A stretch of DNA of 64,000 nt, from positions 1,426,001 to 1,490,000 of the forward strand of contig RCTD01000007.1 of assembly GCA_014898415.1 (NCBI GenBank), read 5' to 3'. The position numbers and the translations under genes are program-made. Source of the DNA: Stromatinia cepivora. Taxonomy: Eukaryota > Ascomycota > Leotiomycetes > Helotiales > Sclerotiniaceae. Each line of letters begins with the position of its first letter. The first letter of the stretch is position 1. Positions 1-11,511 of the stretch are shown piece by piece. The notes beneath the pieces were generated by a model. The model was given only the letters and a program-made list of their open reading frames with translations, was not told where the DNA came from and ran no database searches.

Positions 1-1916
1 CATGAGGCTGGCGGTACGAAGGTGGTTAAAATGGGGCCGCGATTGTAAGAGGAGATTTTTGCTGGATCGGTGATTCGAGGTATGGATGATGAGGATGATG
101 CTGACATCGCAAATAATGCAATTGTGGGAAAGATTGGATAGAATATTCAAGATGAATAAAAAAGTCAGATCGAAAAGATAAAAAAGAATGGCAAAGGTAA
201 ATATCATAGGCAATGTGCCTTATTTTCAAACGACTGTGCCCCTCCCCTGAAGGATGTTGATCCTGAACGTCTCAGGGACGCGTTGATTTGGTGGTATCAT
301 TGGTGTAGAAATGTATACTATTTTTGATGCAGAATTTCGAGCCTTTCGGAAATGAGGAATATGGTAGGTGAAATCCTACCCAAGACTTCCTTTATAAACA
401 ACTTCGCACTCATCGCTATTCTATGGTCCCTCTTCTTCGCATTGTGAATTTTTTTGGCCCAAGAAGCAAGTTTTCTTCTATCGCGTGGATGGCTTTGTTG
501 CTGAGTATTGCGCTAGCATTTTGGTTCATCAATGATCGAAATTTAGTTACGAGTAATAAATTGTTCCAGTCATATATCTAAATTGCGGTGCCAGTGCGAC
601 CTTGATGTGAATGCAAAATAATAATGCGGTTTGGTGGATGTTATTGCAGAGGAGCGCCGCAAAGGCTGGAGTCGTACTGGATATACTGGCATTCTGCATC
701 TTCAGTGCCGACTCAAAAAGTTGAAGATCATTGCCAAACTACACTCCAGCATAGAAATTAGGGAGACTCAACAACTATTGCGATCCTGAAAGCCTCAAGA
801 CCTTGTCTCTCGAGCTTTGAGCATCGACAATGGAATGCATATTGTAAGCTTGCTTCGATGTTACACGAAAAATCGGAGGCTCCTTATGTAGCTTTGTATC
901 ACTTGATGCATGGGAATATGTATACTATTGGTAGAATAATGACCAATACAGTTTTTGTGAAACTAAACTTGCGTCATAGTAGTTATTGTGTTGATACAAT
1001 AGAATTTCCCTTCGACCAATGAATCAGATTGTTTCTCGACTCTTCCGGTTGAACGTCTTGGAAGATAAAGTGACAAACAGACATGGGCACCCTACCCTAT
1101 CAGGTATAACAGGGTATTTACCCTATAAAATCTACAAATACAAATAGAATTCCAGGTTTTGATCAGATGATTGTTCTATATAATCATTCAAAGTTTAAAT
1201 TATTTCTAATTATATTAAAGAATTAAAATCATTGATGTGACGTACAAAAGCCGTAGTAGAGCTGAATAAACAGGGTCAATTATGTTCCTTAGAATCTACA
1301 ATTGAAGAATTATGGCTTATATAAAGCGATTAAATATATATATACACAAATACCCCTATATAAGTTGCAGGATTGTATACATATATTATTAAGATCATCA
1401 TTTTATTATACTAGATTGTATGAATTGTAACGCATATATACAGATGATCAGTTTATCAATTGATATAAGAGATAAGAGGTATTATGTGATTAGCCTCCTG
1501 TGGTTCACGATTCGTGATAATTGAATGAATATATAATTATATAATATTCTCTGGATATCAAACATCTTATATATAATTATATAATATTTTCTATTCTTTA
1601 AATATTAAGTATCTCATATTCATATATATTTATATACCTAACCCGACAGGGTCAATCAATACCTAATAATATATTATAAAATATTTACTTTACCCTATAA
1701 AGATCAAGCAGAATATTTATCCAAAGAAAGGTACCCTGGGTGACCCCGGGTGTACCCCATCATTTGCACAACCCTGGTGACAAAAGGATGGAAATTGGGA
1801 AATATGCACTTCAAGGATTGTTTGATGATAGTTCTGTACTTAACTTTTGCCATATCCCACACAGTACGCCGGTAATCCCACTAGCCGCTTACTCATGCAT
1901 AGTAAAGTATTTAATC
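1..1916. other. Intergenic region with AT-rich island
   Basis: I see no convincing gene here. Bases about 1090-1740 form a very AT-rich island with internal short direct repeats: ACAGGGTCAAT near 1270 and near 1648, ACCCTATAAA near 1119 and near 1692, and a repeated ATATAATTATATAATATT block near 1531 and 1572. This could be a decayed, RIP-mutated repeat copy. That is inference; no transposase reading frame or clean terminal repeats are visible. Confidence 0.5.
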
Positions 1917-3417
1917 TTACTGCACGCCCTTATTCTGCAGCGCTAGATATTCCCCTGAAGATAGACAACTCTCATCGCCAATATCCACCCTATACTTCTT
2001 CACTAACTCCCTTACTCTATCAACAGGTAGCCCCTCTAATCTATACCCCTGAAATCCAGTTCTTCCATCTCTCCCTGCAATAATGGAATTGAGAATTGCT
2101 TCTTCGGTAGCTTCACTCGCAGCTCGGAAGAGCGTTTCGATACTTTCATTTTTGATGATTTTAACATCGTTGGCTTCGATTTTGGATAGTCCATTCACCT
2201 GGGGTTCGTCGACTAGCTCGTTGGGTTTGTTGCCTGTGGAAAGAGCAAGGATTATATCGCCAGAATGATTGCGTCCTACTCCGTGGCCGCCGACTTGAGA
2301 GAGCCCTACTGCGCAATGACGGGCTACGCGGTTGAGTTGGTGTGGGAGAAGAGGTGAATCGGTTCTATTGTGATTGTTAGTTGAAAATCAAGTACTTGGT
2401 GCTGAAGTTGCGAAATAAGGGCGGAAACTTACATCAGAATGATAATAATACTTCCCTCTCCAATCTTTCCCCCTTTCTCACTTTCCCTCTCCTTTTCCTC
2501 CAAGTCTTTCCTCTCCTTTAATAACAACCTTCCAATTGGCACGCCTCCAACCATGAAATCCCTCAAATGTCCATAATTACTTTGAACCAAAACTCCAACC
2601 GTCCATTTTTCTCCTCCTTCCTTAGTTTCCCAAGGAATTTCTCCAAAGACTCTCGAACTGGTTCCAGTTCCTCCTGGAAACATATGACATGTCATACCAG
2701 CTCCACCTCCATATTGACCTTCCTGAACCTCCTGTTGCGTTAATGCGTTCTCGAAAGCAGATTTTACGTCTTCTGGGGTCAGTGGGGAGCGATACACGTC
2801 GTTGAGGATAAAATCGGCTGTTTCCCCTACGATGGGGGTACCGTAGTTATGGGATATTTCTTCGATAGGGGCTTCCTTGGTTGCGGCGACGTCAAGCACG
2901 TGTTGCCAGAGTGCTTGGAAGACTGTTCCCAGGGAGAGAGAATTAGTTATGGCGATTGGCTGTGTGTATCTTTGTTAATACGACTTCTGTGCCCCCTTGC
3001 CTTTAGAGACTCTGGGTTTGAATATTGGAAAAGCATCATGACGAACAGTATTTGAGTAACCCCAATCTTTAATCTGATAGCTACCAGTCAATTCCCCATT
3101 CCCATTTAGCGTGTGTAACCCCGCATAACAGGGGATATTGATATCATCAGGATGGCGGGGGAAAATGACAGTAACGCCTTTGCGGACATCCTCGCCATCA
3201 TTACCAACTGTATTTTGGCCGACATGAACTCCTGAAGAATATCAGTATGCAGAGTTGGATTTCCCAAAAGCACAGTCAGGAGGTGGTGTAACATTCTCGT
3301 GACGCGGGGTATGCGGGGTAACTAACCTGGAACATCGAGAATAGAGTTCTTGGGTCCTGGTGGAAGTTGTCCTGGGACGTATCCGATGTCCTTACTTGTG
3401 AGACGTATAGTCGACAT
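1917..3417 (-). CDS. P1 family (DmpA/S58-type) peptidase
   Basis: Four exons on the minus strand: 3327-3417, 3011-3231, 2433-2959 and 1917-2364. They add up to 428 aa in one open frame. The product belongs to the DmpA/BapA (MEROPS S58) self-cleaving aminopeptidases, N-terminal nucleophile hydrolases that remove N-terminal residues from small peptides or amides. Visible landmarks are VPGVHVGQNTVG near the N terminus, GVTVIFPRHPDDINIPCYAG, PIAITNSLSLG, GGGAGMTCHMFPGGTGTSSR, and GEGSIIII, whose Ser (about residue 274) matches the nucleophile exposed by autocleavage in DmpA. After it come TDSPLLPHQLNRVARH and a conserved HSGDIILA segment. The start chosen gives MSTIRLTSKDIGYVPGQLP. The intron at 2960-3010 is 51 bp and contains an in-frame TAA, so unspliced RNA would give a truncated protein. 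The family call is firm; the natural substrate is unknown. Confidence 0.88.
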
Positions 3418-5322
3418 TTTTCTCGAAGAATCGTACCTGTAGTGTTGGTGGTTATAGTGGTTTTGAGGTAAATGGAGTGAGACTTCGATATCGTGATTCT
3501 AGAAATTGAGGTGGGGTGAATATATACGTATGTGGATCGCGGGGTAATATTTAGCAGTGACTCACGCCGGAAGGATTCATTGGGATCGACGAATACAATA
3601 TATCAAGCTGCAAGGTACAGATGGAGAGCTTATGCTGAATTTCAATATACCGCATATTTGTTTATACTGGTTTCTATCCATACGAGATTTGATTGGCTTA
3701 GCAACATCAATTAATCCGGCATAGTATGTAGATCCGTGTTCAAATAAGATCTAATTGGGAAGGTGAAAGGTCTAAAAAGACACCACACAACACTATACGT
3801 AGTGTGATAGCCCCTGACTTTAGCGAAATTAGTGTTCGGTCGCAATAATTCCGGGACATGGTGGCCAGAAGTAAGCAATTAGTGCTATCATTCTTTGGCG
3901 GCTTTTTTTTCTCTTTCTTGTTTGGATGACAGAAGGTGAATTCAAAACTTCCCTTTGCGCTACCTGCAGTAGTGAATTAGGTTTCTGTCCAGTTCCGCCA
4001 TGGATAATCTTGAGTTACCCGGAGAGGTAGCATAGCCGAGCCGGCGATCGCCCGTGCTACCCGATGTCAATGCCGCTCATAATATTGGCACCTGGGTGGT
4101 TAAAGGCATCTAAAAATATGAAGAATAAGATCGCTCATTGATGAACCTCCATTGCCCGGGCATGTCCCTGCTCCAGCTAGCATTCACCACAGCGATAGCT
4201 CGGACCTTAGCCTTGTCATTGGTATAGAAAACATCTTGCGAGACGCAAAATATTGGAGTGATTTCTGCTTCATTTCAATTGAGTTCCGCTGGTCTGTTTC
4301 GTATCTGAAAAAAAAAAGAACTCTATCAGGCCGACCTTGAGTGATGGTGGCTGAGAGAATTTTGCTTAATGTGATTGCTTACATAATAATGAGATCGGTG
4401 ATGCTAATGCCGAAATCTAACATCATAACACCATCACAGAATGTTCATCATTGCCACGAGCATCTATCAATTCATTAACTTTGATGCAAGTCTCATTCGG
4501 TTTTGAATTGCTTGCACACACAAAGTTCAAGCTTTCAGCAACGATGCATAAGCAAAATTTCAAGGCCTCATGATCTTTCTGGCGCATATGAGAAGTATGT
4601 CTTCAATTTATCGATACCTATATTCGCCATTGCTATGCAGACTTCAATCAAAGTAACTTCATTTTTCTTCATGCGGCTAATGCGGCTATTACTTTAGCTT
4701 ACACCAGAAGTATATGAGAGGCTAAGGTATTAAAAACAGAGACGGCGGCGCATAATGGTTGATGGCCTGTCGGCCATAGCCCGCCTTAATCCTTAATAGC
4801 AAACATTTTCATTCGTTATTGCCTTTGAAAATTCCCATGCAAGGTCATGATCCGGGTCTTTTTTTTTCGCCTGGGTGGCGGTCATGAAGACCTGGTCTTA
4901 TTTTTGAACAGTTCTTTTGCGCAGTCGGATACTAGTATAACGAAGGATTCTCTGTTGGATTCCTAACAGTTTCCAACATTAATTGTTATTTGATCGAAAG
5001 TTTGCATAGCTTGTCATCGTATACTTACAATATTCGTTCTTTTTTCTTTTAGGAAGATACTGTCGAGTCTTGCGTTCTTTCTGGGGAATTTGTTCTCGTT
5101 AGTAGGTTGGGTTAGAAGTACTGCCAAACCAGTCGATCAAGTGTTCCATTTCTTTCTTCAATATATTCCTCTTTTCCTCGTCAAATAAGATTTTCTTTTG
5201 CTCCCAGCCGGGAATCATGATGGGCTGTCGTCCAAAGTAGATTGAGGTAATACTTTGTGGATTTAAATTTACCTGTCGTAGACTCTCCTAATACTGACTC
5301 AAAATAGCTCCAGTAGATCGGT
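3418..5322. other. Intergenic region
   Basis: This is the upstream region of the minus-strand peptidase and the leader of the plus-strand gene at 5323. The small open frames here are short, unlike known proteins and without splice support. A pyrimidine-rich stretch at 5030-5180 probably belongs to the promoter or leader of the 5323 gene. Confidence 0.4.
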
Positions 5323-7224
5323 ATGAAGTGGTTGACACAGATTTTTGGCAAAAAGAAGGATTCCCAACACGAAAATCATATTAGTCACACCCATAAACAG
5401 AAAAAGACCAATATAAATGATACAACCTACCGGAGCGATGTACCGAATGATGGATTCCCAGGGGGGCGTTCAGAAGATCCGCGATATGCGAAAAGAGTCC
5501 CATTACCGCACAGAACTGAAGATCGGCATGAAAACTCCAGCCAGGCGGCTCAGACACACAAAATCTCCAACTCGGTGGCAGAACAACTAGCATTTGTTGG
5601 CGATTACATCGATGACTATAATAGAAAAACTCACAGGTCTAATGACCGCGTCGAGATCGACATTATCATTCTTAAAGGGCTTCTGAATACTGACCAGAAG
5701 CTAACAGAACCAAAACCTGGCACTCAGATCAGGTTCATCAGTAATCCGAAGAAGTCTTGGAGGCACGATCTTCATTCAGCGAAACTACGACGAGCGTGCG
5801 CGAAAACAAGATGGCACACGACAGACCCTTGGATCCCTGATGCTACCTTGGACAAAGCAACCCAAGAAGAAATGTTTCGAGCAACAGAACATGACAAAAG
5901 GGTATATATATCCGGGATGAGCGGCATCACTATCCGAAAGCCTCCACCGGAGTATCGTATCTGTCAGCGCATTAATAGTCTCGGGGATCCAAGGTCAAAA
6001 TCACAGCCATCTTCTTCCGAGTTTAGCAGAATAGTGGAAGACATTCGAAGTTATGTCGACCACAATAAGCTACGTCTGGAGGATAAACAGGCTAAATCTA
6101 GGCAAAAATATCGAGAGCAGGGAAGAAAGTACGATATAAATCCTATGGCATATGACTGTGGTAATCACCATCATCATTCGCAAGGTGTTATGATTCCAGA
6201 TAAGTTAATCGAAAAATGGCAGAACAATTATCGTTTCAATAACGTGCACTTCTGGCTGGAGAAAATCGATTACCACAGTTGTCGGATAAGCCTGAAGAGA
6301 GGGGGACATAGACATCTCATAGGTCACGTCATGATCGCAGAGCGTTCGAAATCGGGCGAATCTAGCGGCACAAAGAGTCGACATGATTCTCATAGAGCTA
6401 ATGGACCGCATGATTCTGCTATATCAATCCGCCATGATCCAGGTACCAGTCAACGACCTCCACCCAAAGCAAGCACATATAAATCATCAGAATACGGTTC
6501 GGATAGTGGTACATCTACACGCGGGCGACGACGTGGGCAAAACTCCGCTCAACTGTCGTCTCAGCGTGAGGTATCCAGTACACAGTCAAACTACGAGGCT
6601 CCTCCGAAAAAGAAGCCTTCTCCTCATCCGGGACCCACACCTTCAATCCGTATAGATCTATCAAACCACGAGCAGGGTAAATCTCCCGGTAAATCTCCCA
6701 GTAGAAAGTCTCCCAGGCGCTCCCCTCGCACGCCCGATAAAAATCATGTATACCAAAATCAAGGAGTTCCCCCTTTACCTCCAACTTCACATTCGCCACA
6801 TCGCGACCACCAGAAATCACCTGCACGACCCGGATCCAGCAGTCGCGGAGTGACTCAGAAGAAAAGTCATCGAGATCTCCTGGGTCCTGGAACTATCCAA
6901 CCACAACCATCCCCATACCAACACGCCAGTCGCAATAACAGTAACAGAACCGAAACTGTAAAATCGAAAAAAAGTCACCACGATTTATTCAACGGTAGCA
7001 CTAACCCACTACAAGCACCACCACAAGCACAAGCACAAATATCCTCACAAATAAACAGCAATACCAAAAACGAATATTTAAAACCAGCCACTCAAAACCT
7101 TTCCCCTGTTTCCCCGTTGGATCCCAAATATGTGAAACCGTGGGAATATCAGACGGCGGAGCAAAAGGAAGAAATACATAGGAAAATGATGCAGGAACTT
7201 AGGTCGGAGAGGTTAGATAATTAA
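5323..7224 (+). CDS. Orphan, largely disordered protein (633 aa)
   Basis: Single uninterrupted frame of 633 codons starting MKWLTQIFGKKKDSQ. I do not recognise a family. The first 60 residues are polar and lysine-rich. Residues about 80-340 are mixed and could hold a small folded part (for example RFISNPKKSWRHDLHSAKLR and YNRKTHRSNDRVEIDIIILK). The part from about 345 to the end is low complexity, rich in Ser, Pro, Arg, Lys and His, with SPGKSPSRKSPRRSPRTPDK (about residues 455-474). A motif recurs: KKSHRDLLGPGTIQ and KKSHHDLFNGSTN. It ends in a charged helix, QKEEIHRKMMQELRSERL. No signal peptide or membrane segment is seen. Length and codon usage support a real gene. The SP/RSP-rich tail would suit phosphorylation or nucleic-acid binding, which is inference only. 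Confidence 0.75.
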   Translation: MKWLTQIFGKKKDSQHENHISHTHKQKKTNINDTTYRSDVPNDGFPGGRSEDPRYAKRVPLPHRTEDRHENSSQAAQTHKISNSVAEQLAFVGDYIDDYNRKTHRSNDRVEIDIIILKGLLNTDQKLTEPKPGTQIRFISNPKKSWRHDLHSAKLRRACAKTRWHTTDPWIPDATLDKATQEEMFRATEHDKRVYISGMSGITIRKPPPEYRICQRINSLGDPRSKSQPSSSEFSRIVEDIRSYVDHNKLRLEDKQAKSRQKYREQGRKYDINPMAYDCGNHHHHSQGVMIPDKLIEKWQNNYRFNNVHFWLEKIDYHSCRISLKRGGHRHLIGHVMIAERSKSGESSGTKSRHDSHRANGPHDSAISIRHDPGTSQRPPPKASTYKSSEYGSDSGTSTRGRRRGQNSAQLSSQREVSSTQSNYEAPPKKKPSPHPGPTPSIRIDLSNHEQGKSPGKSPSRKSPRRSPRTPDKNHVYQNQGVPPLPPTSHSPHRDHQKSPARPGSSSRGVTQKKSHRDLLGPGTIQPQPSPYQHASRNNSNRTETVKSKKSHHDLFNGSTNPLQAPPQAQAQISSQINSNTKNEYLKPATQNLSPVSPLDPKYVKPWEYQTAEQKEEIHRKMMQELRSERLDN

Positions 7225-7991
7225 TTGGGCTTTGTTGTTTATGGATATACATCTAGCGTTTTCAGATATGGAAAAATATATATTGTTCTTTTATAAAAAC
7301 TAAGGTATTGGGACTTCATGCTACTTACAACTAGTTAATCACTTCTGGATGCTTCATCGAGTCCAGAATCTAGTGTCGCTTCGGATTCGTTATGTTATTC
7401 ATCTCTTACATGAGTTCTTCATTTAATTTTCTGTTTGCTTCATCTTACCTCTTTCTTCCCTTACTCATGGCTCCCATCTTGCTCAACCAATCATATATTT
7501 ACCATTCACTTTCTGATTCATTATTCATTATGTTATTCACAAACTCCAAATATTGTTCATCATATAAAATTTCATACCTAATGTATTGATTTCATTCCCT
7601 CTCGCCCACACTCATCTTACATGTATATATTTAATCCACTTGTTCACTAAGCCCAGGAGTATCACCCATTTACCTACCCGTCCATTCCTCACGCTATCCA
7701 TACGAAGAAAGTACCAGCCAATACACTCATACAATATATAAACCTTAATATGCTCGCTCTTTTCCCATCAAGCAAACAAGAAAACCCAGGCCTTTCATCC
7801 TGCCGCGCTCCGTCAAGCGATACCATACCATGCTATGCAATGAATTCAGCAATCCCATTTGATCCCAGCCTATCCAAGCTTTCGTAATCATTATCTACAG
7901 CTTGAACCCCTCCCATGCCGCACCGTAATTTCCAATACCGTATCCATGTAATATACCGTCTTGACCCTTTCCACCAATCCCCTTTAAGGCC
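7225..7991. other. Convergent intergenic region
   Basis: This is the 3' flank shared by the plus-strand orphan and the minus-strand CDC45. It is T- and C-rich on the plus strand. I see no gene or structured repeat in it. Confidence 0.4.
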
Positions 7992-10729
7992 CTACCCAAC
8001 AACGGCCCTTAAACTCAAACTCTCCAGAAAACCTCCCAAATCCTCCTTCTTAACCTCCACCACACAATGTTCAAAACTATCAATCCTAACCCTCGCATTC
8101 GTCTCCTCCACTACCTCCTGAAACGCATTACCGAATTTGTTCCTTCCGAATCCTTTTCCCCTTTCCACTTCTTCGTCTTCCTCTTCTTCCTCGTCATCAT
8201 TTTCTGATTCCGAAGATTCTTCTTCCGTTTCATCATCCTCATCATTTTCATCCTCTTCACCTCGAGCTGCTCGTCTAGCTACTCTTTTCTCTTCTCTAAT
8301 TTTCTCTTTATTTTTCCTTCTCAATTCTCTCGCTGCGGCTTTTTCTTGCTTTTCTTTAGCTTTTTCTCTTGCGGCTTTTTTGTCGCCAAAGCCCCAGCCT
8401 CCTATTCCTCCGCCTCCACCTCCTGTACCTACTACGACATATACACCTCTGCCTTCATTCAGTCCCGCAACGACTAATGGTGTACCTCTACCTCCGTTAC
8501 CTAACTTGCCTTTACTTCCTCTCTCTTGTTCTGCAATGGCTTCACCAATCCAAAGAGCTAGTTTTGTTAATGCGGCTGGATGGGTGAATAGTGGGACATC
8601 TGGACCATCTTTCACTACTGCCATACGGAAGGCGCGGAGATGCTTGATTTGTCGCTTTTCAATTAGAGAGGTGCCAGTGCGAAGAATTGCACGGTGTAGA
8701 TGTTGGGCTATTGGGAGGGCGAGTTTGAGTTCTTCGATTCTGTTTTTATGGTCAGTTAGTATTGCATTAAAATCTTCACAATCAAACATGACAACCGATA
8801 GACGGAAATGAGGGGATGACATACTTCTCGAGTGCATCATAAGCATCCCAAAACCTCCCAACCCATTCCTCACCTTCCAATGCCCCGTCCTCATCACTCG
8901 TCTCCTTGGTCTCTCGACTACGATCCCAAGCCCCATTCTCTAGAGTCGTCACTGCCTTCTTTCCAACCTCCAAAATAGCACCCACCACAACTCCCACATC
9001 TTGCGCACTAAGTGTAGCCTTCCAACCCCAACTTCTCACGAAACCCCATCCTTCTTTCGAACCTCCTCGGTCTTTGCCGTCCGTGTCTGCACCTGGGACG
9101 AGATCGTCTAGGCCATAGAGTTCCGAATATTTCAAAAGTTTTGTCCGTAGTCCACGTTTGAGTTCCATATCCATATGTGTATAACTTTGTTTGCATTGAA
9201 CAAGACTAACACCCATCTTTGCAAGTAATTTATGTAATCGTTTTCGTCCACTATCCGACCAAATATGCAATCTCGCCGATAAATATGGAGAATGTAACAT
9301 GCTATCATATAAACTCCAATGTCTGATAAGAAGAAATTTTGGTTCCGGAGATAAACGAATACTGGTATCTGTTGGGCTTCGCGCTGTTGTTGGTATTATG
9401 CCACTATTTTCAGGTGACGAATTTCTGTTGGAATTGAGGCCCGAATCCGAAAGTTCTGGGGGATTAAGGCGTCGTACTTCATCTCGTAGAAGTTGTCGTG
9501 TTCGTGATCCTCGAGAGCCTAGCCATCCTGACGGCGAAGATTTTTCTGTAGTCACTGCAACTCCAATTGCCGAGCGACCATATAATTCTTGCGAGCTGAC
9601 GCCAACAATTGTCATCCAAAGCAGGTCATTATCTTCTCTTCCTAACTCTGAAGCCAATGAATACATCATTGAAGCTATCGGTTCCGAATACGATGCACCA
9701 AGGTTATAATATGTTTGGAGAACCATCTCATTCTTTCGACGTAATTTCCGCAATCTTCGCCGTAATGCTCTTGCGGAAGGGGGTTTGGGAGGTTGTGCGG
9801 GTGATGGAGATACGGATCGTGAATCGCTTGAAAAAATTGTTGGATCATTGAGTGATAGAAGTCCACGTTGAGGAGCACGAGTCGGGGATTCTGGAATTGG
9901 ACTCGACTAATATCATGGTTAGCCAGTATGCAATACCTGATTACAGCATACATACCGAATTACTCCTCCGCCTCTGCCGTGGTCTATCATCCTCTACATC
10001 AGTATCATCCTCCTCATCTCGATCCGACCAAGACTTCCTCTTCATGCTTGATCTCTTGACTGGAGAAGCTTCATCGTCATCACTGTCCCCTTCCGTTTCG
10101 CTACCCTCACTATCATCCCCATCATCCTCCATCTCAGGCATATCCACTAGTGCCAAGTATGCATCCTTTTCCGCCTTCATATCTTCTTCAATATCCCCGT
10201 CGTCAAAAACAATAATCCCTCCTTTGCCCGGCTTATAATTTCTTGCTATCATTCCTCCAACCACACCTTTCGGTGGCTCAGATATAATTTCCCCGCCCTC
10301 AACTTCATGTGATATGATTGGGAATCCTCCAAAGACATTCCCTAAGTTCCAAGGTCGTCTTGCATCCACTACCCAAACTTCAACGCCACCATAACTAGCT
10401 TCATCTGCCTCGGAATCAAATCCCAGCAGCGCACCCAAGTCAACTAGACCTCCAACACCCAAGCAAACCACCACTCCCCCACTACCACCCTGGTTTTCCA
10501 TCATAGGTTGTATAACATTCTTCCCCGCTTTCTCCAAATCTCCATATCCGGCAATTGGTTGTATCTTATGTGGAATATAATCGCGCTTAAGAAGTTGGGT
10601 AAGGATTCGACATCCACATAGGGCGTCGGGCTCGAGAGCAACGAGTATAAGGACTGGTGGGGATAATGGATGATGAGTCTTTTGGAGGTGGAGGTATAGT
10701 GTTGCAAGTTGTGAGCGTGGTAAATACAT
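7992..10729 (-). CDS. CDC45: CDC45, replication initiation / CMG helicase factor
   Basis: Three exons: 9956-10729, 8825-9906 and 7992-8739, with introns of 49 and 85 bp. They give 867 aa. CDC45 joins MCM2-7 and GINS in the nuclear CMG helicase at replication forks. The N terminus MYLPRSQLATLYLHL, then PPVLILVALEPDALCGCRIL and LLKRDYIPHKIQPIAGYGDL, is diagnostic of the family. Later blocks are VWVVDARRPWNLGNVFGG, LWMTIVGVSSQEL, LLIRHWSLYDSMLHSPYL and LGVSLVQCKQSY-like text (seen as MGVSLVQCKQSYTHMD). The last exon holds LRAFRMAVVKDGPDVPLFTH, then a Lys/Arg/Ala-rich run followed by a long Asp/Glu run, before a conserved closing segment. Acidic patches also occur near residue 240. An in-frame Met 36 bases upstream (10765) would add MAHYLTRITSLK. 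I chose 10729 because the family begins with MYLPRS. Confidence 0.95.
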
Positions 10730-11511
10730 TTTGAGAGATGTAATACGCGTCAAATAATGTGCCAAATATGGCAGACTATATCAAGCTTCTGTTGAGCGAA
10801 AATCAGTGTCTGCAGTTCGTAATTAAGGGTGGTTGTGAACGCGTTTCGAATTTTGGGACTGCTTGGGCTATTGTGCGAGAAATGACATTGGATCTTGGCA
10901 GATGCTGAATTTTAACACCACAGTTGAGTTCTCGTATGCTCAAATATCGAAATAAAATGTACTATCATGAATTATACTGGTTGTTAAAAAAGTTGTGGGC
11001 GTTTTACATGTATGATGCTGTCATGATTGAGTTAATGGGAAAGTCGCGATTTCCCTCCGACGGACGCGCTTCGCTAAATTTCATTACCAGATTCCAACAT
11101 TGATTGAACCTTCACATCCAACCGCTCATCTCTCTCTCTAACAACAAACCTTCACTCCACACAGTCATCATCATCATCATTCAGGGTATATATAAACATA
11201 AATTGCTAATCCATTTTTGAGAGAATTCTATGATATATTATTCAAACAATTATTGCAACTCTTCAACCACCCACATATGTGTATCATAAACAATCGTCTG
11301 ATTGAAGAGTAATTCAAATTTGCAAACACCAGACGATATACGAGTACATTTCGGGTAGACGTGGTTGTTCTAAGCAAATCAGTCGTTTTCACCACGGTAT
11401 ATAGTAAGTAATGACACGCTGGTCACTTCTTGCTTTAACATAAGTTTTCCCTACATATATTGGCTACATTCTCTCATGATCCGCCGACAGGATTTGCAGA
11501 CAACTGCCACC
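10730..11511. other. Intergenic region
   Basis: This region lies between the CDC45 start and the 3' end of the flavin monooxygenase. It contains a short TCATCATCATCATCATT run near 11165. No gene is seen. Confidence 0.4.

Noticed and set aside
8137..8811. 224-aa Ser/Phe-rich plus-strand frame
   Set aside because: It is the antisense shadow of the acidic and basic runs in the last CDC45 exon.
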